Shown here one piece after another: positions 1 through 10,090 of a stretch of 64,000 bases of DNA; the first letter of the stretch is position 1; every line of letters begins with the position of its first letter. A model generated the notes under the pieces. It was not told the DNA's origin. It searched no databases and worked only from the letters and a program-made list of their open reading frames with translations. The DNA is taken from the NCBI GenBank assembly GCA_033398695.1, contig CM065806.1, positions 39,643,001-39,707,000 on the forward strand, in the 5' to 3' direction. Position numbers and translations under genes: made by a program. Source of the DNA: Orobanche coerulescens (Eukaryota; Streptophyta; Magnoliopsida; Lamiales; Orobanchaceae).

Positions 1-1497
1 AGGATGGTTCGTTCCGCTTATGTATTGATTATCGGGAGTTGAACAGGGTGACTATCAAGAATAAGTATCCTTTACCCCGTATTGATGATCTCTTAGATCA
101 ACTTCAAGGAGCTTCAGTATTTTCCAAGATCGACTTAAGATCTGGATATCATCAGTTGCGGATTCGAGAGTCGGATATCGCGAGGACGGCATTCCGAACA
201 CGCTATGGTCATTATGAGTTTGTGGTTATGCCGTTTGGGTTGACTAATGCACCTGCGGTATTCATGGAGTTATTGAATCGGGTTTTCATCGACTATCTGG
301 ATCGGTTCGTAGTTGTCTTCATTGATGACATTTTGATTTATTCTCGTGACCGGGAGGAACACGAGTCTCACCTTCATCAAGTTCTCGACGTGTTGAGACG
401 AGAACAACTTTATGGGAAGTTTTCCAAATGTGAGTTCTGGATGTCCGAAGTGACGTTTCTCGGACACGTAATTTCATTAGACGGAGTTCGTGTCGATCCC
501 CAGAAGACGGAGGCTATTCGAGATTGGCTACCTCCGAAGAATGTTAAGGAAATCCGAAGTTTCCTCGGATTAGCGGGTTATTATCAGCGATTTGTGGAGG
601 GATTTTCTAAAATCGCTCAACCCATGACGAATCTTTTACGGAAAGATAATAAATACACGTGGTCCGACGTGTGTCAGCAGCGTTTTGAGGAACTCAAGAG
701 CCGGTTAACTTCAGCACCTGTTCTTTCCTTGCTGCAAGGGACGGAAGGATTTGTGGTTTATATTGATGCGTCCGGGCAGGGTCTCGGATGTGTGCTCATG
801 CAGAATGGAAAGGTTATTGCCTATGCTTCACGGCAATTGAGACCTTACGAGGTTAATTACCCGACACACGACTTGGAGCTAGCAGCCGTGGTGTTCGCTT
901 TGAAAATCTGGCGTCATTACCTTTATGGCGTCACCTGTCAAATTTTCACCGATCACAAGAGTTTGAAGTATATATTTACTCAGAAGGAGTTAAATATGCG
1001 ACAGAGACGGTGGTTGGAATTAATCAAAGATTATGATATTGAGATCCTTTACCACCCGGGCAAGGCGAACGTTGTCGCCGACGCCTTGAGTCGTAAGTCC
1101 GTTCAGGAGCATATGCTTGCCCGTTTGCAGATTCGAAGGAGCTTGGCGGGAATTCCTTAGACCCGAGATCGAGTGCAGCTTCGAGTTCAGGGACAGCTTT
1201 GTATGTTGGAGATCTCATCGTCACTTGAGGAGGCAATCAGAGAGAATCAGGGTTCGGACCCATCATTGTTACGCATCCGTGAGGATGTGGTTCAGGGGAA
1301 AGCCCCTGGGTTTGTGGTCCACGAGGATGGACTTTTGAGATTTAAGAATCGGTTGTGCGTACCGGCGAATGACGAGTTGAAAAACTCGATTTTGAGAGAA
1401 GCTCATGCTACCCCTTATTCTGTTCATCCGGGGTCTAGCAAGATGTACAAGGACTTGAAACAAAATTACTGGTGGAGTAATATGAAGCGAGAAGTGG
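1..1497 (+). pseudogene. Tk2 Ty3/gypsy pol fragment (RT, RNase H, integrase N-terminus)
   Basis: Reverse transcriptase enters already open at base 3 and runs through the FIDD catalytic box, the RNase H residues (DAS, TDHKS, ADALSR) and into the integrase zinc-binding region (YSVHPG, WWSNMKR), where it stops abruptly at about 1497. The reading frame breaks at about 1130-1180: compared with Tk2 copy c (50150-50230) several CAG triplets are altered, giving a premature end at 1160. The product would be the pol part of a Tekay-type retrotransposon polyprotein. It is closest to Tk2 copy b (10853-12350) and shares its CAT-for-CAG change after VQE. The right edge is fused to an N1 LTR fragment, so about 1.7 kb of integrase and 3' LTR present in copy b is missing here. 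Confidence 0.9.
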
Positions 1498-2031
1498 TCG
1501 GAATCGTGTGTTCGATTCGTACTGAGGTTCGGGTTTCGGGGTCATTCGGGCCGTCGGAGTTGGTCCCGGCCGAGTCATGGCCGGGCATGCTGGGGCCAGG
1601 CCAGCCCTGGCCGAGTAACGTACGGTAGTGCTCGGCAGTTACGTACGTAAGGCCGGTTACGTACGTAAGGCCCGGCCGGTAACGTACGTAACGTTTCCGG
1701 CATTTCCAGGCAGTGAGTTCGGCCATGGCCGGTTACGTACGTAAGCCATGGCCGGTTACGTACGTAACCCGGCCGGCAGTCGGCCTATTTAAGGCCAGCA
1801 GACGTTTTTCTCCAGCCATTTCTCACTCGTTTTCTTCCCTTCCGCGGCTGGAGCTTGGTTAATCATGGAGATATGTTGTTGGACAATCAATCCATGAAGT
1901 TTTGGAGTTCATATCATCAATCATCCATCTTATAACACCCTTCGATCTACCGAATCAGGTCATATTTCCTAGAAATCTAATTTTGGGGAATTTGGGTGTT
2001 TTGGTTGTTTTCATCCGTTTTAATCCGATTT
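1498..2031 (+). mobile_element. N1 LTR fragment (duplicate of 14018-14588)
   Basis: This matches the middle of the N1 LTR (29924-30494) up to the GATTT target site. It carries four intact TACGTACGTA palindromes (cores at 1641, 1659, 1682 and 1735, with another at 1758) and a TATTTAAGG box. About 46 bp between GTGTTC and GATTCG, present in the other copies, is missing. Its palindromes are intact, whereas those of the paired copy at 14215-14330 are badly scrambled. It ends exactly where the Tk1 LTR was inserted. Confidence 0.85.
1641..1765. repeat. TACGTACGTA palindrome array in N1 LTR
   Basis: ACGTACGT cores start at 1641, 1659, 1682, 1735 and 1758, giving steps of 18, 23, 53 and 23 bp. They lie just upstream of a TATTTAAGG box. 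The flanks are rich in GGCC and CCGG. Confidence 0.85.
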
Positions 2032-4706
2032 TATAATACCCGGTTGTAATTCATTCATTTCATTCAGTAATTATCAGTCTGTAATTGTCACTCAGTAATT
2101 CTCACTCGTTAATAATCACACATCATTCATGATTCATTCATTTGCGTTCACTGTTGGCATGTTGTGATCGTATATCAGTTACCGATTGTCATTTCATCTC
2201 CGTTTAGAGACCGAGACGGGAGTATTACCATTTTCATTGTGATTGATAGCCTTGTACTGGGAGTATCATCTTTGGCTTGTGTTAGACTTGTTCATTTTCA
2301 CATTCGTATGTTATGTCGGATCATTCATTAGTCGTTGCGAGGAATCGGAGTTATCGGTTTTTTTTTTCAACTTGGCCAGCATCGAGTAACGGCCGTAAGG
2401 ACTTTGGGTTATGGCCGTAACAAGGGTTCGTGTTTTCAGGCCATCTGGACGAAAGGTACTTACGGCCCTAAGGTCTTGTGATACGGCCATAAGTTGAGCA
2501 GGTACGGCCGTAAGGCTGGCCGGTTACGGCCGTACGCGTCCAGCAGGCTACCGAGGCATTTTTGGCCAAGGGCGAGTTACGGCCGTAATAAGGGGAGGAT
2601 ACGGCCGTAAGTGGTGTTCGTAAATTTTAGGTGTTGTCGACCAAGGGTGACTTACGGCCGTAAGGGTTGCGGCATACGGCCGTAAGTCGAGGAAGGTACG
2701 GCCGTAAGGCTTGGCCGGTTACGGCCGTACGCGGCAGGCAAGATGCCTGGTCATTTTCGACGTAGAGGGCTTACGCCCGTAAGTTTGGCCGGATACGGCC
2801 GTATCATCCGATTTACGGCCGTAAGGTGTGCGGTTACGGCCGTAAGGGTGTCGGCGGATGTTTTTGACGAAGGCGGGTTACGCCTATAACTCAGGAGCGG
2901 TTACGGCCGTAAGTCTGTCGGCAGACTTTCGGACGAAACCGAGTTACGGCCGTATGAGTTGGCCGGTTACGGCCATAAGGCCGTTGAACTGGGATGTTAC
3001 GGCCGTAAGAGGGCCGAGTTACGGCCGTAACTTCCGGCAGTATTTAAGGACTTGGCCGGGTCATTTTTACTCACTTCTTCATTTTTCCATCTTTATCCGA
3101 GAGAGAGGGTTGAGGGAGAGATTTTACCATCATCAATCACTTTAGTGTGTAATCTTCATCATCTTCATTCCTTTGGGAAGCTTGGATACCCGTTTTAACT
3201 CGTGTTCATCGGATCGAAGTGGTTGGATCTTCAAGAGGTAATTTCTTCAACACCTTGGATTTCGATTTTGTGTTGAGATATGATGTTTTGGACGTTATAA
3301 TCATGTTATATGGAGGGATATGTATATGATTATGAGTTTGTATAAGGATTCATTGGATTATTGATGGATTATTGAAGAACACTTTGAATATCAAGTTGGA
3401 TTTGGGGATTTTCGATTAATTGTTGTTATAATCACGTTTTTGGATATTCATAACGGATTATTGATCGTATTGGAGATGTTTTGTTGATTTGAAACACTTC
3501 TTGGGGACTTGAGGTTGGTATTGTTGAAGTTTGGTTATAAACAATCGAAGTTGACCACAAAGTGTTCGATATAATGCCCCAATGAACTTGGTCTTATCGT
3601 ACTGACGTTTGAGTTCGTTATATTCGTGTTTGATGCGTATATTGAACGAATTGTTTGTAATTGTATTTATTCAAGGTTGTTCGAGCGACCGATATCTCAA
3701 TTTGGACGTTGTTCGTGGAAGGATAATTGTCACTGGCGTTGAGTAAGTTAATTCTTACTCGGTTAAAAGGATACTCATTCCTTTTGTTGTTGATTGCTCA
3801 TAATCATAATTCATTCATCATAATATTAATCATTTTGAGACCTGTAATTGTCAAATAATCATTTCATTCATGAGGAACGACGGTTCCAAATCATTTCATT
3901 GGGTTACCAATCACGTCACTATTACTTTCATATCGGTGAGTCATCTTGGCCTTGTCTAATCATTATTCATTGATATTCATTATGGTCATTCTCGTTCATG
4001 TGACCTTCTGGGTTCATATTGCGTGGCCGGGTGTGGCTGTGTGGAATTTTTAGTCGGGCACACGATGGTCATGTATTGGGTTCACCGATACATCGGACCG
4101 TGCACACGGTAACGCTTACCTCCGTGAGACTAATTAGGTACAAGGACGGGTTTGTCCGGTCATTCGTCTTGTACACTTGCACAGAACATTACGGGCGTAC
4201 TATGAAACTCCTCTTCAGCGTAATTCATAATTAAGAATATTTCATAACTTCAGTTAATTCATGATTGTGTAATTTCAACTCTTGAGGATTGTTGTTCTGT
4301 GTAATTGACCCCGTTGGGGGATTTTGTTTTCGTGTCACGGCAAGGCAAAGGCATGGGAAGAGCATCTTGTGGCGAGAGTCGATGATACTAGTAGGGGGCC
4401 CCAGTCATTCCGTTTGTTGATTATTTTCAGTCATTTGAGCTTATTCCGTCATTTGTATTTTTCTGCTGCAAATTCCGTTTAAGATGTTTATTTTGTTCAG
4501 GGTGGTGTATTTTATCTCCATATAAAATATACTAGTATTCTGTTTTGTCCTGGTGTAATGTACTTAAACTCCTCATCGGAGTAATTGGTAATATAATGTG
4601 GTTCGGTACTACAATTATATTATTTAATTCATCATTTTCGATTGCTGGTGGGTCCCAGTCGGGGATTCACGGCACTGTAATATCCGCCTAGTTTGGGGTG
4701 TTACAG
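2032..4706 (+). mobile_element. Tk1 copy a, 5' LTR
   Basis: A 2675-bp LTR starting TATAATACCC (TG mutated to TA, as in copy b) and ending GGTGTTACA. It is preceded by GATTT, the target site shared with Tk1 copy b. It contains a long TACGGCCGTA array, then a TATTTAAGG box, and near the 3' end the two small hairpins found in all Tekay-like LTRs here. It is almost identical to 14589-17243, consistent with being a duplicate of that locus rather than an independent insertion. Confidence 0.92.
2385..3035. repeat. TACGGCCGTA palindrome array in Tk1 LTR (copy a)
   Basis: About twenty copies of a 10-bp palindrome, mostly within TTACGGCCGTAAG, spaced about 20-23 bp in runs and separated by longer gaps of about 43-53 bp. 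A few units are degenerate (TACGCCCGTA, TACGGCCATA). The array lies directly upstream of the TATA-like box, that is, in U3. Confidence 0.9.
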
Positions 4707-4710
4707 AGTT

Positions 4711-4722
4711 GGTATCGGAGCG
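4711..4722 (+). other. Primer binding site, tRNA-iMet type (Tk1 copy a)
   Basis: TGGTATCGGAGC starts five bases after the LTR end. It differs by one base from the usual plant initiator-Met PBS (TGGTATCAGAGC). It would prime minus-strand DNA synthesis. Confidence 0.85.
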
Positions 4723-5173
4723 TGGTTTTGAATACTACCCTCCAAGTCATGTCTCATTTGAAATCATCGTCATCGGGCTAGTATCCCTGGACTTTCGCGT
4801 CACGTGTGACCTGTGCAAATGCCGAGCTAATCAGACCAAGAACTGTAAGGTTTCTAATGCCATGGTATAATTTCTGGCATTAATCATTCATTCATAATTC
4901 ATCAGTTAACAATCCTCAACCATCATTTTCATTTGACCAGGACGGTCATGTTAACTCGTTAATCACTCAGTTCATTTCATTATTCAGTTGTTGATCAGGA
5001 AGATCAAATCATTAATCATGTTAACTTGTTCAAGATAATCATGTCACCTCAGTTAATCATTCATGTAATCACTGTGTTAGAGCGCGTATGCTCATTTTCA
5101 TCAACTCATGTCATAATCATAACGTGTTATTCATGCGGGAAATATAATCATCATGTGACTTTCCTACTTCAGT

Positions 5174-6460
5174 ATGGAGAGGGCAAGGAAAGGACGTGGA
5201 GGACGAGGCCGTGGAGCGGGCCGAATCCCGAGAGCTCGTGTGAATACACGTGCAAACGCGAGGAATAATGCTAATTCATCGAGCGGCGCGCCACTCATTC
5301 ACACAGGCGTGATCATTCACTATCGGGGAGTCGTACCCGGGACACGGCTCAGTCAGAAGGTGTCCGGGTTGACCCACTCGCTTTTATGAAGGGCATGATG
5401 GCCCAAATGACCCAGATGGCACAGCTGATGGAGACGATGCATAACTCCGTCAATCAATATCAACAGGCTCCTCCGCCGCCACCTCAGAGGCAAGAGAGGA
5501 ATGTGAGTAATATCATCGGCGATATCTCTCGCCAGAGGCCACCTACTTTTGAAGGCTCGTCTGAGCCGGCAGATATCATTCATTGGCTCGAGCATTTCGA
5601 GAAGTTGTTTGCTATGGTAGAGTGTCCCGAAGGACACAAAGTTTCTGTTGCGGCTTACTACCTGGGTAAGAGCGCACATTCTTGGTGGTTGTCGTTGAAG
5701 CCCACCGAAGGATCTTGTACTTGGAATCAGTTCAAGACTCTCATGATGGAGAGGTATTATCCAGCCCCACTCAGAGAGGCCAAGCTGTAAGAATTACTCA
5801 CCCCCGACCCCTCAGCAGACGAGGATGTTCTCGCCATTGCCGAGAAATTTCAGGAACTTCTTCCTTTCGCCTCATCCATTATTCATTCAGAGGCGGATAA
5901 GATCAAGTATTTCAGCAAGAGGCTGAAACCCCGTATGAGACTTCAGTTACTTAATCATAATTGCACCACGTTGGCCGAATTCATTGAGAAAGCTCTCACC
6001 TACGAGCTTACTGCTAAGGAGATTGCTAAGCAGCAACCTTCGTCTGCTAGCAAGAAATCGAAGAATCGTAATCGACGAAGGCGGTCGGACAACCTTCAAG
6101 AAACCCCGTGCGGGCTCTGCTTTTCGAGCGACCTCTGTGTCGTCTAAACCCGCGGAATCTCAGTCTCGAGCGGCCAGCTCGGCCATCACCTGTTTTAACT
6201 GTGGGGAGCTTGGTCACCTCAGTACCAAGTGTCCTCGACAGACTATCACGTGTCATAATTGTGGGATTGCTGGGCATAAGGCCCGTTTTTGCCGTAGGGA
6301 CTCCAAACCTACTCAGACGTCATCTCTAAGCAGTCAGCCGGTCAGAATCAGGCCGCTCAATCAGCGTCGTTTAAAACGACAGGAGCGACTAAAGGTGGAG
6401 CTTTTAGCCATCAGTCGGGAGCGTCCGGAGCCGGGACTAGCAAGCCCCGGATTTATGAAA
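5174..6460 (+). pseudogene. Tk1 gag (copy a), broken
   Basis: The start is chosen as the ATG at 5174, which opens a basic Gly/Arg-rich N-terminus as in copy b (17712). The capsid region contains RPPTFEGSSEPADIIHWLEHF and the two CCHC zinc knuckles (CFNC..GHLSTKC, CHNC..GHKARFC) lie at about 6190-6295. Gag would form the particle shell and bind RNA. The frame is broken near 5280 (small changes at CAG/CTG sites), by a TAA at 5788-5790 where other copies encode Ser, near 6065-6125, and near 6325 by a short deletion. The TAA is shared with Tk1 copy b, supporting a common origin. Confidence 0.88.
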
Positions 6461-7636
6461 TGACGAAGACCGATGATCCCGAGGCCCGAATGATCTCAGG
6501 TACACTCGATATTCTATCTCAACATGTGTGTACCCTTTTTGATACTGGTGCATCGCATTCATTCACTTCCGAGTCATGTTTGAGTAGACTACGTCTGGGT
6601 AGTGCTACTAGTTGTGAGCCTTATGTCATTGGTCTACCTGATGGTAGACGAATCATCGTGTCGGGAGATTCGTAATTGTCCGATTGACTTCATGGCCGTG
6701 TATGGCCAGCGGACCTAATCGTGGTAGATTTGCCGAGAGACGACGTCATCTTGGGTATTGATTGGATGGATCGTCATGATGCCATCATTAGTGTTCGTAA
6801 GCGTTTGGTAACTATCATTTCAGACGATGGGGTTAAATGTGTGTTTCAGGGAGGTAATCCTACATTACAGTAAGGTCATTAATTTGATGAAAGCAGTGAG
6901 ATTACTCAATCAGGGGTGTGTCGGTTATTGGTGCTATATGGCCAAAACCGAGAAGTCACCAGTAACGTTAACGGATATTCCGGTGGTGAGGGAATATGCC
7001 GATGTTTTTCCAGATGAGTTACCTGGGTTGCCTCCACAGAGGGATGTGGAATTCACGATTGAGTTGGAGCCTGGTACGTCTCCGATATCGAAGGCACCGT
7101 ACCGGATGGCCCCGACCGAAATGCAGGAATTAAAGAACCAACTTGAGGAGTTATTCGACAAAGGTTATATTCGACCGAGTGCGTCCCCGTGGGGAGCACC
7201 AGTGTTGTTTGTCAAGAAGAAGGATGGTTCATTTCGCTTATGTATTGATTATCGGGAGTTGAACCGGGTGACGATCAAGAATAAGTATCCCTTACCCCGT
7301 ATCGATGATCTTTTAGATCAACTTCAGGGAGCTTCAGTATTTTCCAAGATCGACTTAAGATCTGGATATCATCAGTTGCGGATTCTAGAGTCGGATATCG
7401 CGAGGACAGCGTTTCGTACGCGTTATGGTCATTATGAGTTTGTGGTTATGCCGTTCGGGCTAACTAATGCACCTGCGGTATTCATGGAGTTAATGAATCG
7501 GGTTTTCATCGACTTTTTGGATCAGTTTGTTGTTGTCTTCATCGATGACATTTTGATTTATTCTCGTGACCGAGAGGAACACGAGTTTCATCTTCATCAA
7601 GTGCTCGACGTGTTGAGACGAAAACAACTTTATGGG
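6461..7636 (+). pseudogene. Tk1 protease and RT (copy a), truncated
   Basis: The aspartic protease active site DTGASHSF is at about 6540-6565. The frame is lost near 6655 (clustered changes relative to 19200) and again near 6855, then RT runs open from about 6890 with LYVxxYRELN-type core motifs and the FIDD catalytic box. The RT stops at about 7636, immediately after LYG, where the sequence switches to a minus-strand Cassandra LTR. RNase H and integrase are therefore absent. In the paired copy b the same gene continues past 20190. Confidence 0.88.
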
Positions 7637-7865
7637 GAAACTTCCCAGGGGGTCACCCATCCCATAACTACTCCAGGCCAAGCACGCTTAACTTTGGAGT
7701 TTTTATGAGATGGCTACCAGAAAAGAAGATGCATCTTGTTGGTATGAGTAGTCCAAATCAATTCATTTAACCACTTTATAGTGCAGATCTCACAGGTCGA
7801 ATCGCAAGCCACGATTCGCGCATTTTTAAGCTCATGCAGGCAGGATGCTGGACCGAAGCCCAACA

Positions 7866-8219
7866 ATCCCCCTCCCAGTATCTGCCAGCATTTCAGCCCC
7901 ATAGTCTGGAAACCTCCGCGAACTAGATTTGATCACACAGCCCTCTAGCGGCTAGATTCATTCACACAGTCCTCCAACACTTGACATTAGCATATGTTCC
8001 ACCTCCGTTTACTTCCACTGCGCTAGTATCTCAGTTCCAGCATACTAGATTTGATCACATAGCCCTCCAGCACCTGACAACCTCCACAGCGCCAACATCT
8101 TAGTTCCGGGCAACTGGCAACATTTGCTGCATGCCCGCCTCTTAGTTCCAACACTCTGGTAGCCTCCACTGTAGGATACTTCAAGGGAATTCGCACCCGT
8201 GACCTGCTCCGATACCAAT
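7866..8219 (-). mobile_element. Cassandra internal domain (copy a)
   Basis: 354 bp with no coding capacity. On the minus strand it starts with a Met-tRNA PBS (TTGGTATCGGAGC, 8207-8219) and ends with the purine tract CTGGGAGGGGGAT next to the downstream LTR (7866-7878). It depends on proteins supplied by other elements. Confidence 0.88.
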
Positions 8220-8536
8220 TGTTGGTCCCCAGAATGATGAAGACTGTCCCCACTGTACCAACACGAGTCTTTTCTAGCGCGCTTTGTCCTCACTCACGCG
8301 CACCTGAGAAACTTCCCAGGGGGTCACCCATCCCATAACTACTCCAGGCCAAACACGCTTAACTTTGGAATTTCTATGAGATGGCTACTATAAAAGAAGA
8401 TGCATCTTGTTGGTATGAGTAGTCCAAATCAATTCATTTAACCACTTTCTAGTGCAGATCTCACAGGTCGAATCGCAAGCCGCGCCTCGCGCATTTTTAA
8501 GCTCATGCAGGCAGGATGCTGGACCGAAGCCCAACA
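8220..8536 (-). mobile_element. Cassandra LTR with 5S-derived domain (copy a, middle LTR)
   Basis: 317 bp, TGTTGG to CCAACA. The 5S-like block lies at about 8305-8425. Box A, intermediate element and box C resemble plant 5S genes, but the rest of the 5S structure is diverged, so this is not a functional ribosomal 5S gene. Confidence 0.88.
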
Positions 8537-8560
8537 ATCCCCCTCCCAGTACCTGCCAAT

Positions 8561-8880
8561 TGTTTGTCCCTGAAATGATGAAGACTGTCCTCACTGTACC
8601 AACACGAGTCTTTTCTAGCGCGCTTTGTCCTCCTCACTCACGCGCACCTGGGAAACTTCCCAGGGGGTCACCCATCCCATAACTACTCCAGGCCAAGCAC
8701 GCTTAACTTTGGAGTTTTTATGAGATGGCTACTAGAAAAGAAGATGCATCTTGTTGGTATGAGTAGTCCAAATCAATTCATTTAACCACTTTATAGTGCA
8801 GATCTCACAGGTCGAATCGCAAGCCGCGATTCGCGCATTTTTAAGCTCTTGCAGGCAGGATCCTGGACCGAAGCCCAACA
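8561..8880 (-). mobile_element. Cassandra LTR (copy a, right LTR)
   Basis: A third LTR follows after only 24 bp (8537-8560) that keep the purine tract but have lost nearly all of the internal domain. It differs slightly from the others (CTCCTCACTC has an extra 3 bp). Confidence 0.85.
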
Positions 8881-10090
8881 TAATGCTAATTCATCGAGCA
8901 GCGACGCTGCCACTCATTCACCTGGACGCGATCATTCACTATCGGGGAGTCGTACCCGGGACACGGCTCAGTCAGAAGGTGTCCGGGTTGACCCACTGGC
9001 TTTTATGCAGGGCATGATGGTCCAAATGACTCAAATGGCACAGCTGATGGAGATGATGCATAACTCCGTCAATCAAAATCAGCAGGCTCCTCCGCCGCCA
9101 CCTCAGAGGCAATAGAGGAATGTGAGAAACATCATCGGCGACATCTCTCGCCAGAGGCCACCTACTTTTGAGGGCTCGTCTGAGCCGGCGGATATTATTC
9201 ATTGGCTCGAGCATTTCGAGAAGTTGTTTGCTATGGTAGAGTGTCCCGAAGGACACAAAGTTTCTGTTGCGGCTTACTACCTGGGTAAGAGCGCACATTC
9301 TTGGTGGTTGTCGTTGAAACCCACAGACGGATCCTGTACTTGGGATCAGTTCAAAACTCTCATGATGGAGAGGTACTATCCGGCCCCACTTAGGGAGGCC
9401 AAGTTGTCAGAATTACTCACTCCCGACCTTTCGGCGGATGATGATGTTCTCGCCATCGCCGAAAAATTTCAGGAACTTCTTCCGTTCGCCTCGTCTATCA
9501 TTCACTCTGAGGCGGACAAGATCAAGTATTTCAGCAAGAGGCTGAAACCCCGTATGAGACTACAGCTGCTTAATCATAATTGCACCACGTTGGCCGAATT
9601 CATTGAGAAAGCTCTTACTATGAGCTATCTTGCTAAGGAGATTGCTAAGCAGCAACCTTCATCTGCTAGCAAGAAGTCCAAGAACCGTAATCAGTATGAC
9701 GGGAGTCAGGCCACTTTCAAGAAACCACGTGCGGGCTCTACTTTTTCTGAGCAACCTCCTATGGCGTCTAAACCCGCGGAATCTCAGTCACGAGCGGCCA
9801 GTTCGGCCATCACCTGTTTCAACTGTGAGGAATAGGGTCATTTCAGCACCAAATGTCCGAAGCAGTCTGTCACGTGCCACAACTGTGGGATTGCTAGGCA
9901 TAGGGCCCGTTTTTGCCGAAGGGACTCTAAACCCACTCTGGCGTCATCTTAGGCCCCAGGTCATTTAGCGGTGCAGAATCAGGCCACTCAGTCAGCGTTG
10001 TTCAAGACGACAGGAGCTAAAGGCGGAGCCAAGAGCTATCAGACGGGAGCGTCCGGTTCGGGGGCCGGCAAGCCCCGAATTTATGAGATG
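8881..10090 (+). pseudogene. Tk2 gag (copy b), 3' part after the Cassandra insertion
   Basis: Gag resumes at TAATGCTAATTC directly after the Cassandra array; its 5' end is missing because of the duplication breakpoint. Capsid motifs (RPPTFEGSSEP, HWLEHFEKLF, SWWLSLKP) are clear. In-frame stops occur at 9113-9115 (TAG for GAG, shared with copy c) and 9833-9835 (TAG for CAG inside the first zinc knuckle), and the frame shifts after 9600 and near 9950. The zinc knuckle region is at about 9815-9920. Confidence 0.88.

Larger units (their letters stand above)
7637..8880 (-). mobile_element. Cassandra-type TRIM array, copy a (left LTR truncated)
   Basis: This is a non-coding terminal-repeat retrotransposon in miniature read on the minus strand. 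It has three LTRs: a truncated one (7637-7865), a full one (8220-8536, 317 bp) and a 320-bp one (8561-8880). LTRs start TGTT and end AACA. Each LTR carries a 5S rRNA-derived block with the pol III internal control region, seen on the minus strand as AGTTAAGCGTGCTTGG and GGGTGACCCCCTGGGAAG; this is the hallmark of Cassandra. A PBS and a polypurine tract flank the 354-bp internal domain. It interrupts the gag of Tk2 copy b, with TAATG following the right end. Confidence 0.92.

Noticed and set aside
2858..3145. 95-codon open frame across the Tk1 palindrome array (also 15391 and 23294)
   Set aside because: It is open only because the palindrome repeats lack stops in that frame; it lies in U3 and the leader and has no homology I recognise.
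5353..5679. 108-codon minus-strand frames opposite gag (also 8972, 17916, 47158)
   Set aside because: Antisense shadows of conserved gag codons; present in every copy only because gag is conserved.
8305..8425. Functional 5S rRNA gene
   Set aside because: Only the internal control region is conserved; the rest diverges and it lies inside Cassandra LTRs with PBS and purine tract.
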